Source: Fusicatenibacter sp. (lineage in GTDB: Bacteria; Bacillota; Clostridia; Lachnospirales; Lachnospiraceae). From it: a DNA stretch of 64,000 bases. The notes beneath the pieces are model-generated. The model was not told where the DNA came from, ran no database searches, and was given only the letters and a program-made list of their open reading frames with translations. The stretch's first letter is position 1, and the number at the start of each line of letters is the position of its first letter. Shown one piece after another: positions 34,308-45,985 of this stretch. The translations under genes and the position numbers were made by a program. The DNA lies in contig JALEOU010000081.1 of NCBI GenBank assembly GCA_022766945.1, positions 1 to 64,000 on the forward strand, read 5' to 3'.

Positions 34308-35510
34308 ATGTTAACAGTAATGAAATTTGGCGGCAGCTCTGTCGCTGACCTGGAGCGCATCCGTAATGTAGCAAAACGCTGCATCGAAAAGAAAGAGGCC
34401 GGAAGTCAGGTTGTTGTCGTACTCTCCGCCATGGGGAAAACAACGGATCAGCTCATCGCAACTGCGAAGCAGATCACCGAGCAGCCATCCCGCCGCGAGA
34501 TGGATATGCTTCTCTCCACCGGAGAACAGGTTTCCGTCTCCTTGATGGCCATGACGCTGATTCAAATGGGGGTAAGCGCAGTTTCTCTGAATGCATGGCA
34601 GGTTCCCATGCACACAACTTCTGATTATCAGAATGCACGTTTTAAACGCATTGACACCGAGCGCATCCGCAAAGAACTTGATGCCAATAAAATCGTTGTT
34701 ATTACCGGTTTCCAGGGCGTAAATAAATATGATGATATTACAACGCTTGGAAGAGGCGGATCCGACACTACTGCTGTTGCTTTGGCAGCGGAACTGCATG
34801 CAGATGTCTGTGAAATTTATACGGATGTGGATGGTGTTTACACCGCAGATCCCCGTGTGGTTCCCAACGCCCACAAGATGGAAGAAGTCACCTACGATGA
34901 GATGCTGGAAATGGCTTCCCTCGGTGCAAAGGTTCTGCACAGCCGCTGTGTAGAGATCGCAAAAAAATACGGCGTGGAGCTGCTGGTCTGTTCAAGTCTC
35001 AACCGGAATTCCGGTACGATTGTAAGGGAGAATACAAAGATGGAGAAAATGTTAATCAGCGGTGTGGCTGCTGACAAGAATGTAGCAAAAATCCGTGTGG
35101 CTGGTCTTTCCAATGATCCGGAAAGTACCTTCCGCCTGCTCAATACATTGGATCAGAATAATCTGAACATTGATGTCATGATTCAGTCCCTTGGCAAGGA
35201 CGGCACAAAATCCGTATCCTTTACTGTGGCAAGAACCGATCTGCTCCGAACGATGGATCTTTTGAACGCCCACAAAGAATCTCTCGGCATCAAAAAACTG
35301 GACTTCGATGAAAAAGTGGCCAAAGTATCCGTTATCGGCGCAGGTATCCGCTCCCATTCCGGTGTTGCAGCAAAAATGTTTGGTGCGCTGGCCAATGTGG
35401 GAATCAACACTGAAATGGTAACAACTTCCGAAATCCGTATCACTGCCCTGATTGATGAAAACTATGTGGATACCGCTATGAGAGCAATCCACGAAACATT
35501 TCTTGAGTAG
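34308..35510 (+). CDS. lysC: Aspartate kinase
   Basis: A 400-residue aspartokinase that phosphorylates aspartate for Lys/Thr/Met synthesis. N-terminal MKFGGSSVAD, ITGFQGVNKYDDITTLGRGG and VYTADPR mark the catalytic domain; two ACT domains follow (about 260-400), probably binding Lys or Thr for feedback. I start at ATG 34308; an ATG 18 codons upstream is possible but adds a non-conserved tail. No other lysine-pathway genes are near. Followed 74 bp later by a cyclophilin gene. Confidence 0.93.
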   Translation: MLTVMKFGGSSVADLERIRNVAKRCIEKKEAGSQVVVVLSAMGKTTDQLIATAKQITEQPSRREMDMLLSTGEQVSVSLMAMTLIQMGVSAVSLNAWQVPMHTTSDYQNARFKRIDTERIRKELDANKIVVITGFQGVNKYDDITTLGRGGSDTTAVALAAELHADVCEIYTDVDGVYTADPRVVPNAHKMEEVTYDEMLEMASLGAKVLHSRCVEIAKKYGVELLVCSSLNRNSGTIVRENTKMEKMLISGVAADKNVAKIRVAGLSNDPESTFRLLNTLDQNNLNIDVMIQSLGKDGTKSVSFTVARTDLLRTMDLLNAHKESLGIKKLDFDEKVAKVSVIGAGIRSHSGVAAKMFGALANVGINTEMVTTSEIRITALIDENYVDTAMRAIHETFLE

Positions 35511-35584
35511 TCCGAACAGGACGGGTTTCGAATGTTTTACAGAACACACAGCCATAAAAATTATACACAGACAGGAGAAAAAGA

Positions 35585-36106
35585 ATGTCAAATCCAATTG
35601 TAACCTTTACCATGAAAAACGGCGATGTTATGAAAGCGGAACTTTACCCCGAAATCGCCCCGAACACGGTCAATAATTTCATCAGCCTTGTAAAACAAGG
35701 ATTTTATAATGGCCTGATTTTCCATCGCGTGATCCCGGGATTTATGATCCAGGGCGGCGATCCCAAGGGAACCGGCATGGGCGGCCCGGGTTACTCCATC
35801 CCGGGAGAATTTGCTCAAAACGGTTTTTCGACCAACAACCTGGCGCACACCGAGGGCGTTCTTTCCATGGCACGTGCAATGCATCCGGACTCCGCAGGTT
35901 CCCAGTTTTTCATCATGCACAAAAAAGCTCCTCATCTGGATGGATCTTACGCTGCATTTGGAAAACTGACCGAAGGTCTCGAAATCGTAGACAAGATCGC
36001 CAATACCCCAACCGACTACCGTGATCGGCCGCTAAAGGAGCAGCAGATCGATACGGTCACAGTGGAAACCTTTGGCGTTGACTATCCGGAACCAGAAAAA
36101 TGCTGA
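35585..36106 (+). CDS. Peptidyl-prolyl cis-trans isomerase (cyclophilin type)
   Basis: A 173-residue cytosolic cyclophilin that speeds proline isomerisation in folding proteins. Conserved FHRVIPGFMIQGGDPKGTG (about 46-64), MARAMHPDSAGSQFFI and HLDGSYAAFG line the active site; the central Arg is present. No signal peptide, so it is the small cytoplasmic form. CAGGAG lies before the ATG. It converges on atpC with a perfect palindrome between them. Confidence 0.93.
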   Translation: MSNPIVTFTMKNGDVMKAELYPEIAPNTVNNFISLVKQGFYNGLIFHRVIPGFMIQGGDPKGTGMGGPGYSIPGEFAQNGFSTNNLAHTEGVLSMARAMHPDSAGSQFFIMHKKAPHLDGSYAAFGKLTEGLEIVDKIANTPTDYRDRPLKEQQIDTVTVETFGVDYPEPEKC

Positions 36107-36130
36107 TTCCTTTTTCGCGACAGCAAAGCA

Positions 36131-36184
36131 GATCATACAAACAAAAAGAACAGGTCATGACCTGTTCTTTTTGTTTGTATGATC
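36131..36184. terminator. 54-bp perfect palindrome, bidirectional terminator
   Basis: Each 27-nt arm is the exact complement of the other (starts GATCATACAAAC, centre GGTCATGACC). Either strand gives a very long hairpin with a four-base loop and a T-rich arm. It lies between the convergent cyclophilin and atpC genes and would stop transcription from both sides. Confidence 0.85.
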
Positions 36185-36216
36185 CATATGCTTACCGGTA
36201 AAGGTATCCGTTCTTT

Positions 36217-36618
36217 TTATCCCTTGACACTGAGCCGAACCAGTGCTCTCTGCAGTTTTGCCTCCGCGATACGGTATTCCTTGTCACTCAAACCGCCTTT
36301 TGCCAGCATTTCTTCAGCACGCTTTTTCGCAGCTCCTGCACGCTCCGCATCGATCTCTTCCTCCCACTCCCAGGTGGTTGCAAGAACTCTGCACACTCCG
36401 TTCATCATCGAGAGCATGCCTCCGATGCAGGCTGCATTTCTTCTGCTGCCGTCCTCCAGCACAATGTGAGCTTCTCCCATACCAAGCGCTGTACAGAAAT
36501 TACAGTGTCCTGCCAGGATTGCAAGATCACCTGTGATACTGCGGCATACCACCCGCACCACATCACCTTCGTACAGCAGACCATCCGGTGTACCAATTCG
36601 CACTGGAAATGTACTCAT
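36217..36618 (-). CDS. atpC: ATP synthase epsilon subunit
   Basis: A 133-residue F1 subunit: an N-terminal beta-sandwich (FPVRIGTPDGLLYEGDV) and a C-terminal helical hairpin (about 90-133) that can regulate rotation. Last in the operon, 12 bp after atpD. Confidence 0.93.
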   Translation of the reverse strand: MSTFPVRIGTPDGLLYEGDVVRVVCRSITGDLAILAGHCNFCTALGMGEAHIVLEDGSRRNAACIGGMLSMMNGVCRVLATTWEWEEEIDAERAGAAKKRAEEMLAKGGLSDKEYRIAEAKLQRALVRLSVKG

Positions 36619-36630
36619 AGACAGCCTCCT

Positions 36631-38043
<1,413 letters not shown>

Positions 38044-38053
38044 TTACGTTATA

Positions 38054-38920
38054 TTAGATGCCTTCCGCACCTCCGACAATCTCTGTGATCTCCTGCGTGA
38101 TGCTGGCCTGACGTGCACGGTTATAATACAGATTCAGCTTCTCAATCATTTCTTCTGCATTCCCCGTAGCTGCTTCCATGGCAGTCCGCCTTGCAGCCAG
38201 CTCGCTGGCCACGCTCTCGCAGACACTGCCGTAGATCAGTCCTGCCATATATTCCGGTACAATAGCGTTGAATACTTCCACACCATTGGGTTCGTAGACA
38301 ATCAGGTTACGGATAATCTTCTGCTCTCTGGTTTCCTCACACTCTTTGGCGATATCAACCAACGGAAGCACCGGGAATACATCCGGCTGCTGTGAGAGCA
38401 TTGAAACAAATTTCGTATAACACAGCTCCACATGACCGAATTTCCCCTTCTGAAACTCGCGGCAGAGAAGATTTGCGATCTCAAAGCAGTCTGCAACGGA
38501 AATCTCCGCAATTTCTGAAAACTGCTCGGTGACACATTCCACACCACGGTTTTTAAAATACTCTACCGATTTTTTTCCGATGGGCAGCACCATATATTCT
38601 TTGCCTTCTGCTGCGGCTTCCAGACATTTAAAGAGATTCGAATTATAACCGCCTGCCAGTCCGCGGTCTCCCGCAATCACCACATAACAGTATTTTTCGT
38701 TGGTTGACTCTCTTGCATACCTGGAATAAAACTCGGTATTGCCTCTGGCGATATCCTGAAGTGTCCGATATAACTCCTGAAAATAAGGACGGCAGGTATC
38801 TGCGCGCTCCTTTGCCTTACGCAGTTTGGAGGATGCTACAAGTTCCATCGCTTTGGTAATCTGCATCGTGCTCTGCACACTTTTGATCCGCAGCTTTACC
38901 GCTTTCATATTTGCAGCCAT
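38054..38920 (-). CDS. atpG: ATP synthase gamma subunit
   Basis: A 288-residue rotor shaft. The N-terminal LRIKSVQSTMQITKAMELVA and C-terminal LNLYYNRARQASITQEITEIV helices form the coiled coil that turns inside the alpha-beta ring. VVIAGDRGLAGGYN is conserved. Confidence 0.95.
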   Translation of the reverse strand: MAANMKAVKLRIKSVQSTMQITKAMELVASSKLRKAKERADTCRPYFQELYRTLQDIARGNTEFYSRYARESTNEKYCYVVIAGDRGLAGGYNSNLFKCLEAAAEGKEYMVLPIGKKSVEYFKNRGVECVTEQFSEIAEISVADCFEIANLLCREFQKGKFGHVELCYTKFVSMLSQQPDVFPVLPLVDIAKECEETREQKIIRNLIVYEPNGVEVFNAIVPEYMAGLIYGSVCESVASELAARRTAMEAATGNAEEMIEKLNLYYNRARQASITQEITEIVGGAEGI

Positions 38921-38941
38921 ATTGTGCCCCTCCTAATCACA

Positions 38942-40471
38942 TCATTTCTCCGGTCTTGTATTCAGAAAATTTTCTGTATATTCATCCAGCACCTTACGAA
39001 GCTGTTCCTCTGTATCCGCTTCCAGTTTTCCTGTCGACGCAATCTTTTGCATCACTGCTGCACCTTCCGCATCGGTATCCAGATGCGTATAAAGATTTGC
39101 CTCATAGGTTCGAACATCCTCAACAGCTACCTTCGAAAGGATGCCCTTGGTAACCGCATACAGGATCGCCACCTGCTTTTCCACAGGAACTGGTGCATTC
39201 TGATTCTGTTTGAGAACCTCCACGATGCGGACACCCTGATCCAGACGTGCCTTTGTATCGGCATCCAGATCCGAACCAAACTGAGCAAAGCTTGCCAGCT
39301 CACGATACTGAGAATAAATCAGCTTCAAGGTACCGGCTACTTTCTTCATGGCTTTGATCTGCGCATTTCCTCCGACACGGGATACCGAGATACCCGGGTT
39401 TACAGCCGGCATAACACCAGAGTGAAACAGCTCCGTCTCAAGAAAAATCTGTCCGTCTGTAATAGAAATAACATTCGTCGGAATATATGCTGAGATATCA
39501 CCGGCCTGTGTCTCAATCACAGGGAGGGCGGTCAGCGAACCGCCGCCGTGTTCATCGTCCAGTTTTGCGGCACGTTCCAGCAGTCTGGAATGCAGATAGA
39601 AGACATCTCCCGGATATGCTTCACGTCCCGGCGGACGGCGGATCAGCAGAGAGAGTGCACGGTAAGCAACCGCATGCTTACTGAGATCATCGTAAATGAT
39701 CAGCACATCCTTGCCTTTATACATAAAATATTCACCCATCGCACAGCCGGAATACGGTACGATGTACTGCAGCGGACTGGCTTCGGATGCAGTGGCAGCA
39801 ACGATGATGGTATAATCCATCGCTCCGTTTCTGGTCAGATTTTCCACAAGAGATGCCACCGTGGAACGTTTCTGTCCGATTGCCACGTAAATACAGATTA
39901 CATCTTTTCCCTTCTGGTTAATGATGGTATCTGTTGCAATAGTTGTCTTTCCGGTCTGACGGTCACCAATAATCAGCTCTCGCTGACCTCTTCCGATGGG
40001 TACCATCGAGTCGATTGCCTTAATGCCGGTCTGCAGAGGCTGAAAAACGCCTTTTCTTTCGCAGATACCCGGCGCCGGGCTCTCAATTGGCCGGTATTCT
40101 GATGCGGTAATCGGGCCTGCTCCGTCAATCGGCTGTCCAAGCGCATTGACAACACGGCCGATCATCACTTCGCCAACCGGCACGGACACTACCTTGCCGG
40201 TACGCTTTACGATCTGTCCTTCGCTAATGGTCTCCCCGGATCCGAATAATACGATCGACACACTGTTTTCTTCCAGGTTCTGGGCCATGCCATAGCTTCC
40301 GTCTTCAAACTCCAGAAGTTCTCCGGACATACAATTTGAAAGACCGCTGGCTCTGGCAATACCATCGCCCACCATCAGAACGGTGCCTGTCTCATCCTGC
40401 TGAATCGCATTCTCGTAATATTTGATCTGGCTGCGGATGACCTTGGATATTTCTTCAGGTTTAAGTTGCAT
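38942..40471 (-). CDS. atpA: ATP synthase alpha subunit
   Basis: A 509-residue F1 subunit with a non-catalytic nucleotide site, P-loop GDRQTGKTT (about 170), and the conserved [20 protein letters not shown]. 42 bp after atpH and 21 bp before atpG. Confidence 0.97.
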   Translation of the reverse strand: MQLKPEEISKVIRSQIKYYENAIQQDETGTVLMVGDGIARASGLSNCMSGELLEFEDGSYGMAQNLEENSVSIVLFGSGETISEGQIVKRTGKVVSVPVGEVMIGRVVNALGQPIDGAGPITASEYRPIESPAPGICERKGVFQPLQTGIKAIDSMVPIGRGQRELIIGDRQTGKTTIATDTIINQKGKDVICIYVAIGQKRSTVASLVENLTRNGAMDYTIIVAATASEASPLQYIVPYSGCAMGEYFMYKGKDVLIIYDDLSKHAVAYRALSLLIRRPPGREAYPGDVFYLHSRLLERAAKLDDEHGGGSLTALPVIETQAGDISAYIPTNVISITDGQIFLETELFHSGVMPAVNPGISVSRVGGNAQIKAMKKVAGTLKLIYSQYRELASFAQFGSDLDADTKARLDQGVRIVEVLKQNQNAPVPVEKQVAILYAVTKGILSKVAVEDVRTYEANLYTHLDTDAEGAAVMQKIASTGKLEADTEEQLRKVLDEYTENFLNTRPEK

Positions 40472-40513
40472 GTTTTCCTCCAGAAGCGCATCATTTTTTG
40501 CGCTGTTTTTCTT

Positions 40514-41053
40514 TTATACCACTGTCTCATTCAGTCTTCTTGTGATACCGGCGAGACGTCCCTGTATCGTTCCGTCCAGATGAACGCCTTCCAGCTCCAC
40601 CTTCAGGCCGGCAATAATCGAGGAATCCGTCTTTTCAATCAGAGAAATTTTCTTTCCGCTGATCTTTTCCAGCTTCGCCCTCAAATCTTCCAGCTGCCTG
40701 GAAGTAAGTGGTACCGCACTTGTCACTACCGCCTCGGCGATATTGTGATCCGCGTTATACCTCTTTACATATTCCTCACAGCAGCCGCCGTATTCCATCA
40801 GAAGATTCTTTTCACACAGCAGTTTGATAAAGCTTACCAGATATCGCTCTGCCTGATTGCCAAAGGCAGTTTCGATCAGGCCCAGACGTTCATCCTTTGG
40901 TATGGAAGGTTCGCCAAGGAGACGCAGATAATCAGGATTTTCACGAAACAAAATCCGAATCTGCTTCATTTGCTCCAGAATGGTATCTGAAAGCTGTTCT
41001 CCGGCAGCGAGCTCATAGAGGCTGCCCCCATATAATCTGGCAGTTTCTGTCAT
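40514..41053 (-). CDS. atpH: ATP synthase delta subunit
   Basis: A 179-residue stator subunit that joins the b subunits to the top of F1. The N-terminal helical bundle starts ARLYGGSLYELA; the C-terminal part contains VVTSAVPLTSRQLEDL. It overlaps atpF by 4 bp. Confidence 0.92.
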   Translation of the reverse strand: MTETARLYGGSLYELAAGEQLSDTILEQMKQIRILFRENPDYLRLLGEPSIPKDERLGLIETAFGNQAERYLVSFIKLLCEKNLLMEYGGCCEEYVKRYNADHNIAEAVVTSAVPLTSRQLEDLRAKLEKISGKKISLIEKTDSSIIAGLKVELEGVHLDGTIQGRLAGITRRLNETVV

Positions 41054-41553
41054 GATGCTTCACCTACATTCGATATAAATTCTTCTATCAGTTTCGCATG
41101 GTCTTCCTCGTTAATCTCGCGTTCAATTACCTTACCGGCAATATCCATCGCGATGCCTCCGATTTCACTCTTCACCTCGTTGACTGCCTTCTTCTTTTCC
41201 TGGGCAATCTCGTTTTCCGCTTTCGCCTTCATGGCGATCGCCTGCGCACTCGCCTCTTTTATGAGCTTTTCGCTCTGAATCGACGCCGTCTTCTGCGCAT
41301 TTACGAGAATCTCATTTGCCTTATTCTTTGCTTCAAGCATATTCTGCTCATACTCATTTTTCATGGCACAGGCCTCATCCTTGGCCTTTTTGGCCTCTAC
41401 GATCTCGGCATCTGCCATTTCCTGACGCTTTTTCAGCATCTCATTAATCGGTTTGAACAGGAAACGCTTGATCAGATACATCTGTATGAAAAGATTGCAG
41501 ATCTGGGCAATGAATGTCCAGGGTACGATTCCTACCAGTTCCTGTACCTGCAT
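41050..41553 (-). CDS. atpF: ATP synthase b subunit
   Basis: A 167-residue stator stalk protein: one N-terminal membrane helix (VPWTFIAQICNLFIQMYLI, about 10-28), then a long charged coiled coil to the end. Lies between the c and delta genes, as in other bacterial operons. Confidence 0.95.
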   Translation of the reverse strand: MQVQELVGIVPWTFIAQICNLFIQMYLIKRFLFKPINEMLKKRQEMADAEIVEAKKAKDEACAMKNEYEQNMLEAKNKANEILVNAQKTASIQSEKLIKEASAQAIAMKAKAENEIAQEKKKAVNEVKSEIGGIAMDIAGKVIEREINEEDHAKLIEEFISNVGEAS

Positions 41554-41609
41554 GTTTTCTTTCCTCCTGTCTCTTTCACTGCGGTGCTTTTATGTCCTTG
41601 CGCCGAAGA

Positions 41610-41984
<375 letters not shown>

Positions 41985-42746
41985 TTACGATTCCTCTGCC
42001 GCATTCGCAATATACATGACGGTCAGCATACAGAAAATAAATGCCTGCATGACTCCGGAAAACCAGTCAAAATAGACGGACAAAATTGCGGGAACACCCA
42101 CATCCAGAATCGGAATCTGTGAAAGTACCCTGCCTGCCGCTCCCGGAATCAGACCCAACAGTTTGTTGCTGGCGAGCGCCAATGCTGCATAAATCAATGC
42201 ATTGATTACAACGCCGGAAAGAATATTGCCGAAATGACGGCATGCCATACTGATCGGTGTCGCCAGTTCTGAGAGAATATTAAACGGCGTCATAACAGCA
42301 ATCGGTGTCGTGAAGCCTTTCAGGTATCCTCCAAAACCATTGGTCTTAATCTTCTGTGTGGTAATCATGATAAATACCACAACTGCCCAGGCAGCCTCTG
42401 TGGAAAGATCCGCCGTAGGGCTTCGAAGACCGATCAGACTGATCAGGTTGGACACCACACTGGTGGCAAACAAAGCCGACACAAATGGTATCAGATAACG
42501 GAAACGTTCTCCCATATTTCCGATAACAAAATTGTTTGCCTTATCCACAATCAGCTCTGCCAGTGCCTGCCGTTTGGAGATATCTTTCACCTTAAGGTCA
42601 TGCGTCAGCCAAATGCAAAGGCCGGTAATCAGCGCCATGACAATCCAGCTGACCACGATTGTCTCACTGACCTGTATTTTCCCCAGAACCGGAAAATCAA
42701 TGGGGATCGTAAACAGGACCTTTGCCCCTGTGATATCAACATCCAT
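41985..42746 (-). CDS. atpB: ATP synthase a subunit
   Basis: A 253-residue membrane stator with five to six helices. The essential Arg is in SMACRHFGNILSG (about 180), which meets the c-ring carboxylate. PTADLSTEAAWAVVVF is also conserved. It holds the two ion half-channels. Confidence 0.95.
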   Translation of the reverse strand: MDVDITGAKVLFTIPIDFPVLGKIQVSETIVVSWIVMALITGLCIWLTHDLKVKDISKRQALAELIVDKANNFVIGNMGERFRYLIPFVSALFATSVVSNLISLIGLRSPTADLSTEAAWAVVVFIMITTQKIKTNGFGGYLKGFTTPIAVMTPFNILSELATPISMACRHFGNILSGVVINALIYAALALASNKLLGLIPGAAGRVLSQIPILDVGVPAILSVYFDWFSGVMQAFIFCMLTVMYIANAAEES

Positions 42747-42794
42747 ACTCCTTTTTCCACCTCCTATCCGATTAGAAATAATAATTTTGATGCT

Positions 42795-43238
42795 TTATGC
42801 GGATGGATTCTGTTTCTTTGCAGCAATGGCATCCCAAATCCCTTTCAGCTTGATTCCCATTCCCGGAAACAAAAGAGGCAGGATCCCTGCCACAAACTGA
42901 AAGCACGGAGCCACAATTGCTGCTACCACCCACAGCATCTGCAGAAGCATTCTCTGGGAATAGCTTGCCTTCATACGATTTCTCGCACCTGCTTCCTCCT
43001 CCATGGACGCAACCTTCTGTACGGTGAGTCCCATCAGGAAAAAATTCAGGACAGCAATCATGCCTCCCCCAATGCCGCCCAAAATCACAGTGTAGTCAAA
43101 TACAGCTTTTTCCGGCATCACACCATGCAGGATGCCAAAAACAATCCACATCAGTACAACACCGATTCCGGTGTAAACTGCAACTCTTCTGGTCTCTTTT
43201 TTCACAGCCGGCTGGACTTTGTCCCAAAAACTACTCAT
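42795..43238 (-). CDS. ATP synthase subunit I-type protein
   Basis: A 147-residue membrane protein with about four helices (around 20-40, 48-72, 88-108 and 112-132), placed directly before atpB where the ATP_synt_I assembly protein normally lies. In other bacteria AtpI helps assemble the c ring. Sequence is weakly conserved; the call rests on topology and position. Confidence 0.75.
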   Translation of the reverse strand: MSSFWDKVQPAVKKETRRVAVYTGIGVVLMWIVFGILHGVMPEKAVFDYTVILGGIGGGMIAVLNFFLMGLTVQKVASMEEEAGARNRMKASYSQRMLLQMLWVVAAIVAPCFQFVAGILPLLFPGMGIKLKGIWDAIAAKKQNPSA

Positions 43239-43285
43239 ATCATTTCCTTTCTTTTTCTTTCTGATTCCTCCTTCGGGGAGATTCC

Positions 43286-43552
43286 CTAATTGTGCCTGTT
43301 GAAGGATACTTTCTTCTTTTCCTGTTTTTCTTTCTTCTCACGGGCAGTCACTTGCAGATACAGTTTATAGGCGACCGTAAATGACCCTCCCAGTCCGAAA
43401 AAAAAGCCGATCAGATAAACCCATCCTCCCAGGGCAAAGCGGTTGGTTAGCCACCAGCAAATACCAAGACATAATAAAAGGGGCGTAACGAAGGACAAGC
43501 CAAACTGTGTCAGAATCGTAAGATTACTTATGATACCTGCCCACTTTTTCAT
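43286..43552 (-). CDS. AtpZ/AtpI-like small membrane protein
   Basis: An 88-residue protein with two membrane helices (about 12-32 and 40-62) and a Lys/Glu-rich tail. It is first in the ATP synthase operon, where a 'putative F0F1-ATPase subunit' of this shape is usual and has been linked to c-ring assembly or Mg2+ transport. ATG 43552 is chosen: AAAGGA lies 9 bp upstream, whereas the ATG three codons earlier overlaps that site. Confidence 0.75.
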   Translation of the reverse strand: MKKWAGIISNLTILTQFGLSFVTPLLLCLGICWWLTNRFALGGWVYLIGFFFGLGGSFTVAYKLYLQVTAREKKEKQEKKKVSFNRHN

Positions 43553-43610
43553 CGCTTTCATCCTTTCTACTGCCCCGCAGTTTCATGATATATTTTTACC
43601 GCATAGTCAG

Positions 43611-43639
43611 ATTGTAGCATATCGCAGAAAAAAATACAA
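43611..43639 (-). promoter_or_regulatory. Promoter of the ATP synthase operon
   Basis: On the minus strand TTGTAT (43639-43634), 17 bp, TACAAT (43616-43611), about 60 bp before the first gene. Confidence 0.7.
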
Positions 43640-43807
43640 CAAATTCGTGTCTGGTTTGTGCCAGATTACAAATAGTTTATCGTCGTTTAACGTTTTATAC
43701 AGAAAAACAACACAGTTTTTTTATAATTTTACCAATTCTCGGCAGCTTTTTTGGAGAAAGCGATCCTTGATTTTCCATTCCGGATCCTGTGCGCGCAGAT
43801 ATCAGAT

Positions 43808-45985
43808 TCAGCCGATGCCAAACAATGCAAGAAGTTTGTCAAGAAAACCGGTATTTTTTTCTTCTGTCTCTTCGGACTCTTCGATCTCCGGAACCAAAAC
43901 TGCTTCCATCTGAATCACAAACTGTACTGCCGTCACATCTGTATTTTTCCCGGATACAAATGACTCCACTTCGCTGTTATCCCCTGTGATACCTGCAATC
44001 ATCTCGTCGATCTTATCTGAGATTTCTGTATCCATTCCGTCCGTCTTGCTGCGCAGCTCCTTCGTTCCCTCCTTTAATTCCACGGTTCCTTCCGAAAGCT
44101 CCACAATCCCCTGCAGCAATTCCTGCACACCTTCATCCAGTTCCCCGGTTCCATCCCGCAGTGTTCCTGCGGCATCATAAAATTCCACCAGCCCCGTAAG
44201 CAGTCTGGTTGTACCGCTGTACAGACTGTCCGTACCGTTTTTCAGCTCCCGGCTTCCGCTTGCCAGCTGGGAAGCCCCATCGGAAACCTGCGTATATCCG
44301 GCTACAATCTGTGCTACACCATCCGTATATTCCAGAATTCCGCTATCCAGTCTGCCGTACTCCGTCACCAGCTGATTGATCGCATTGCGAAGTTCGGACC
44401 TCTGATACAGCATAGTTTCAAGAGAATCTGCCAGTTCCCTGATTCCGGCGTCAAATTCGTCATAACTTGCTTTCAGTGTATGTGCTCCGTCCGAAAGCTG
44501 CAAAATGCCGGCATTGACAGTATTCAGATACACTTCTGTTCCCTCAATACAAGCATTGTTCCCCCGAAACAGAAGGATCATCTGCTGTAACTGGCTGTCA
44601 AGCGCTTCGAGCTGTCCCTGCAGTTCATTCAGCTGCTGGGAAACCGGCCCTTCCCCTCCGAATGTATTCAGCAGTTCCTGCATGTTTGCAATCTGCTGAC
44701 TCAAGGATCCCTCCATAGAGGTCAGACTCTCGATTACAGCAGAATTTCCTGCCTTCACCCGGTCCACATCCAGACCATTTTCCGCCATGACGGCTTTATA
44801 TGCCTGATAGCTGACATTCTGTTCCAGTTCATCGATCCCTGCGGTAAGTTCCGCGATCCCGTTTTGGATCTGCGAAGAAGCGCTGAGCAGTGTTTCTATT
44901 TTTTCTGCAGAACCGGATACCTTGTTTAGCTCACTCTGAATCTGTCCAAGTGCCTGTTTCATCTGCGCGGATCCGCCCGTTAATTCCGAAGATTTTGCAT
45001 TCAGCTGTTTTAAGGCCTCCTGAATCTGCGTAAGGCCATGATTCAAAGAAACAATACCGGAATCCAGAGAAGCCGCACCTCCCTGCAGACTTGCCGCACC
45101 GTCATTGATCGAGCTTCCTCCGTCCTTAAGTGTCGCCGCACCATCCTGCAGCTTTACCGCACCATCTGCAAGTTCTCTGACCCCGCTTTGGAGATCACCG
45201 TTTGCGCCATCCGAGAGTTCATGGACTCCGTCCTGCAGTTCGCCCGCTCCGTCGTCCAGCTGTTCGATCGCATCCAGCAGCTCTGTTACCTGATCCATCA
45301 GTTTCTCATCATCCACTTCCACATTCAGGGAAAGCAGAATCCCATTGATCGAGACAGCACTCATTTCAAATTCTGTGACATCCGCAGTAATCACAGTATC
45401 TATTCCCTTTCCCGGAAGAATGGTATAAGACAGCTGCTTGTCATTGCCCACATTTGCAATCGTTGCATCTGAAGCTTCGATATTTCTGCAGTTCTCTGTA
45501 TCCAGCGTAAAGGCCGCCTGCAGTGCATAGTTGTCAAAGAATTCGCCTCTGCAGTCAGGATTTTCTTCCACCAGAAAATGAATTCTGAGCTTTCCGCTCA
45601 TGCCGGCGATCTCATCTGCCGAATATTCTTTTCCATCCAGATAATAGCGGATGGAAATCTTCCATGGAATCTCTTTGCTTTTCATAGTACCTTCATAGTA
45701 AGCCCGCTCTGCATCGGTAGTAAAGGTTATTTTATCACCGCTCTGCGTGATTTCATCGCTGGTATTTAACATTTTTACAGAAGAATAATCACCATAATCG
45801 GTAATCTGTCCGCTTCCAAAGATGTTAACCGCATAGATCTCCTTCACTTCACCTGCTCCGTCCAGATTAATATAAATGACCTCTTCTTTTTCGCTGGAAG
45901 CGGAAGCTGCAAAAGACGGAACGGCAGACGCCGCCATCATCGTCACTGTCAGTAAAACCGGAAGTACTTTCTTCATCGTTTTCAT
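43808..45985 (-). CDS. Secreted heptad-repeat protein paired with an MMPL transporter
   Basis: A 725-residue exported protein. Signal peptide 1-26 (KKVLPVLLTVTMMAASAVPSFA). Residues about 30-235 look like beta-rich globular structure. From about 235 there are many xLxxG heptads (ELQDGVHELSDGA, LKDGGSSINDGAASLQGG), broken by a coiled coil (about 310-480) and resumed to about 670. The tail is acidic with a short hydrophobic end, and there is no membrane anchor. It resembles the YhgE/Pip-type repeat region. It overlaps the MMPL gene by 4 bp, so the two are made together, probably as an envelope complex. Function unknown. Confidence 0.8.
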   Translation of the reverse strand: MKTMKKVLPVLLTVTMMAASAVPSFAASASSEKEEVIYINLDGAGEVKEIYAVNIFGSGQITDYGDYSSVKMLNTSDEITQSGDKITFTTDAERAYYEGTMKSKEIPWKISIRYYLDGKEYSADEIAGMSGKLRIHFLVEENPDCRGEFFDNYALQAAFTLDTENCRNIEASDATIANVGNDKQLSYTILPGKGIDTVITADVTEFEMSAVSINGILLSLNVEVDDEKLMDQVTELLDAIEQLDDGAGELQDGVHELSDGANGDLQSGVRELADGAVKLQDGAATLKDGGSSINDGAASLQGGAASLDSGIVSLNHGLTQIQEALKQLNAKSSELTGGSAQMKQALGQIQSELNKVSGSAEKIETLLSASSQIQNGIAELTAGIDELEQNVSYQAYKAVMAENGLDVDRVKAGNSAVIESLTSMEGSLSQQIANMQELLNTFGGEGPVSQQLNELQGQLEALDSQLQQMILLFRGNNACIEGTEVYLNTVNAGILQLSDGAHTLKASYDEFDAGIRELADSLETMLYQRSELRNAINQLVTEYGRLDSGILEYTDGVAQIVAGYTQVSDGASQLASGSRELKNGTDSLYSGTTRLLTGLVEFYDAAGTLRDGTGELDEGVQELLQGIVELSEGTVELKEGTKELRSKTDGMDTEISDKIDEMIAGITGDNSEVESFVSGKNTDVTAVQFVIQMEAVLVPEIEESEETEEKNTGFLDKLLALFGIG

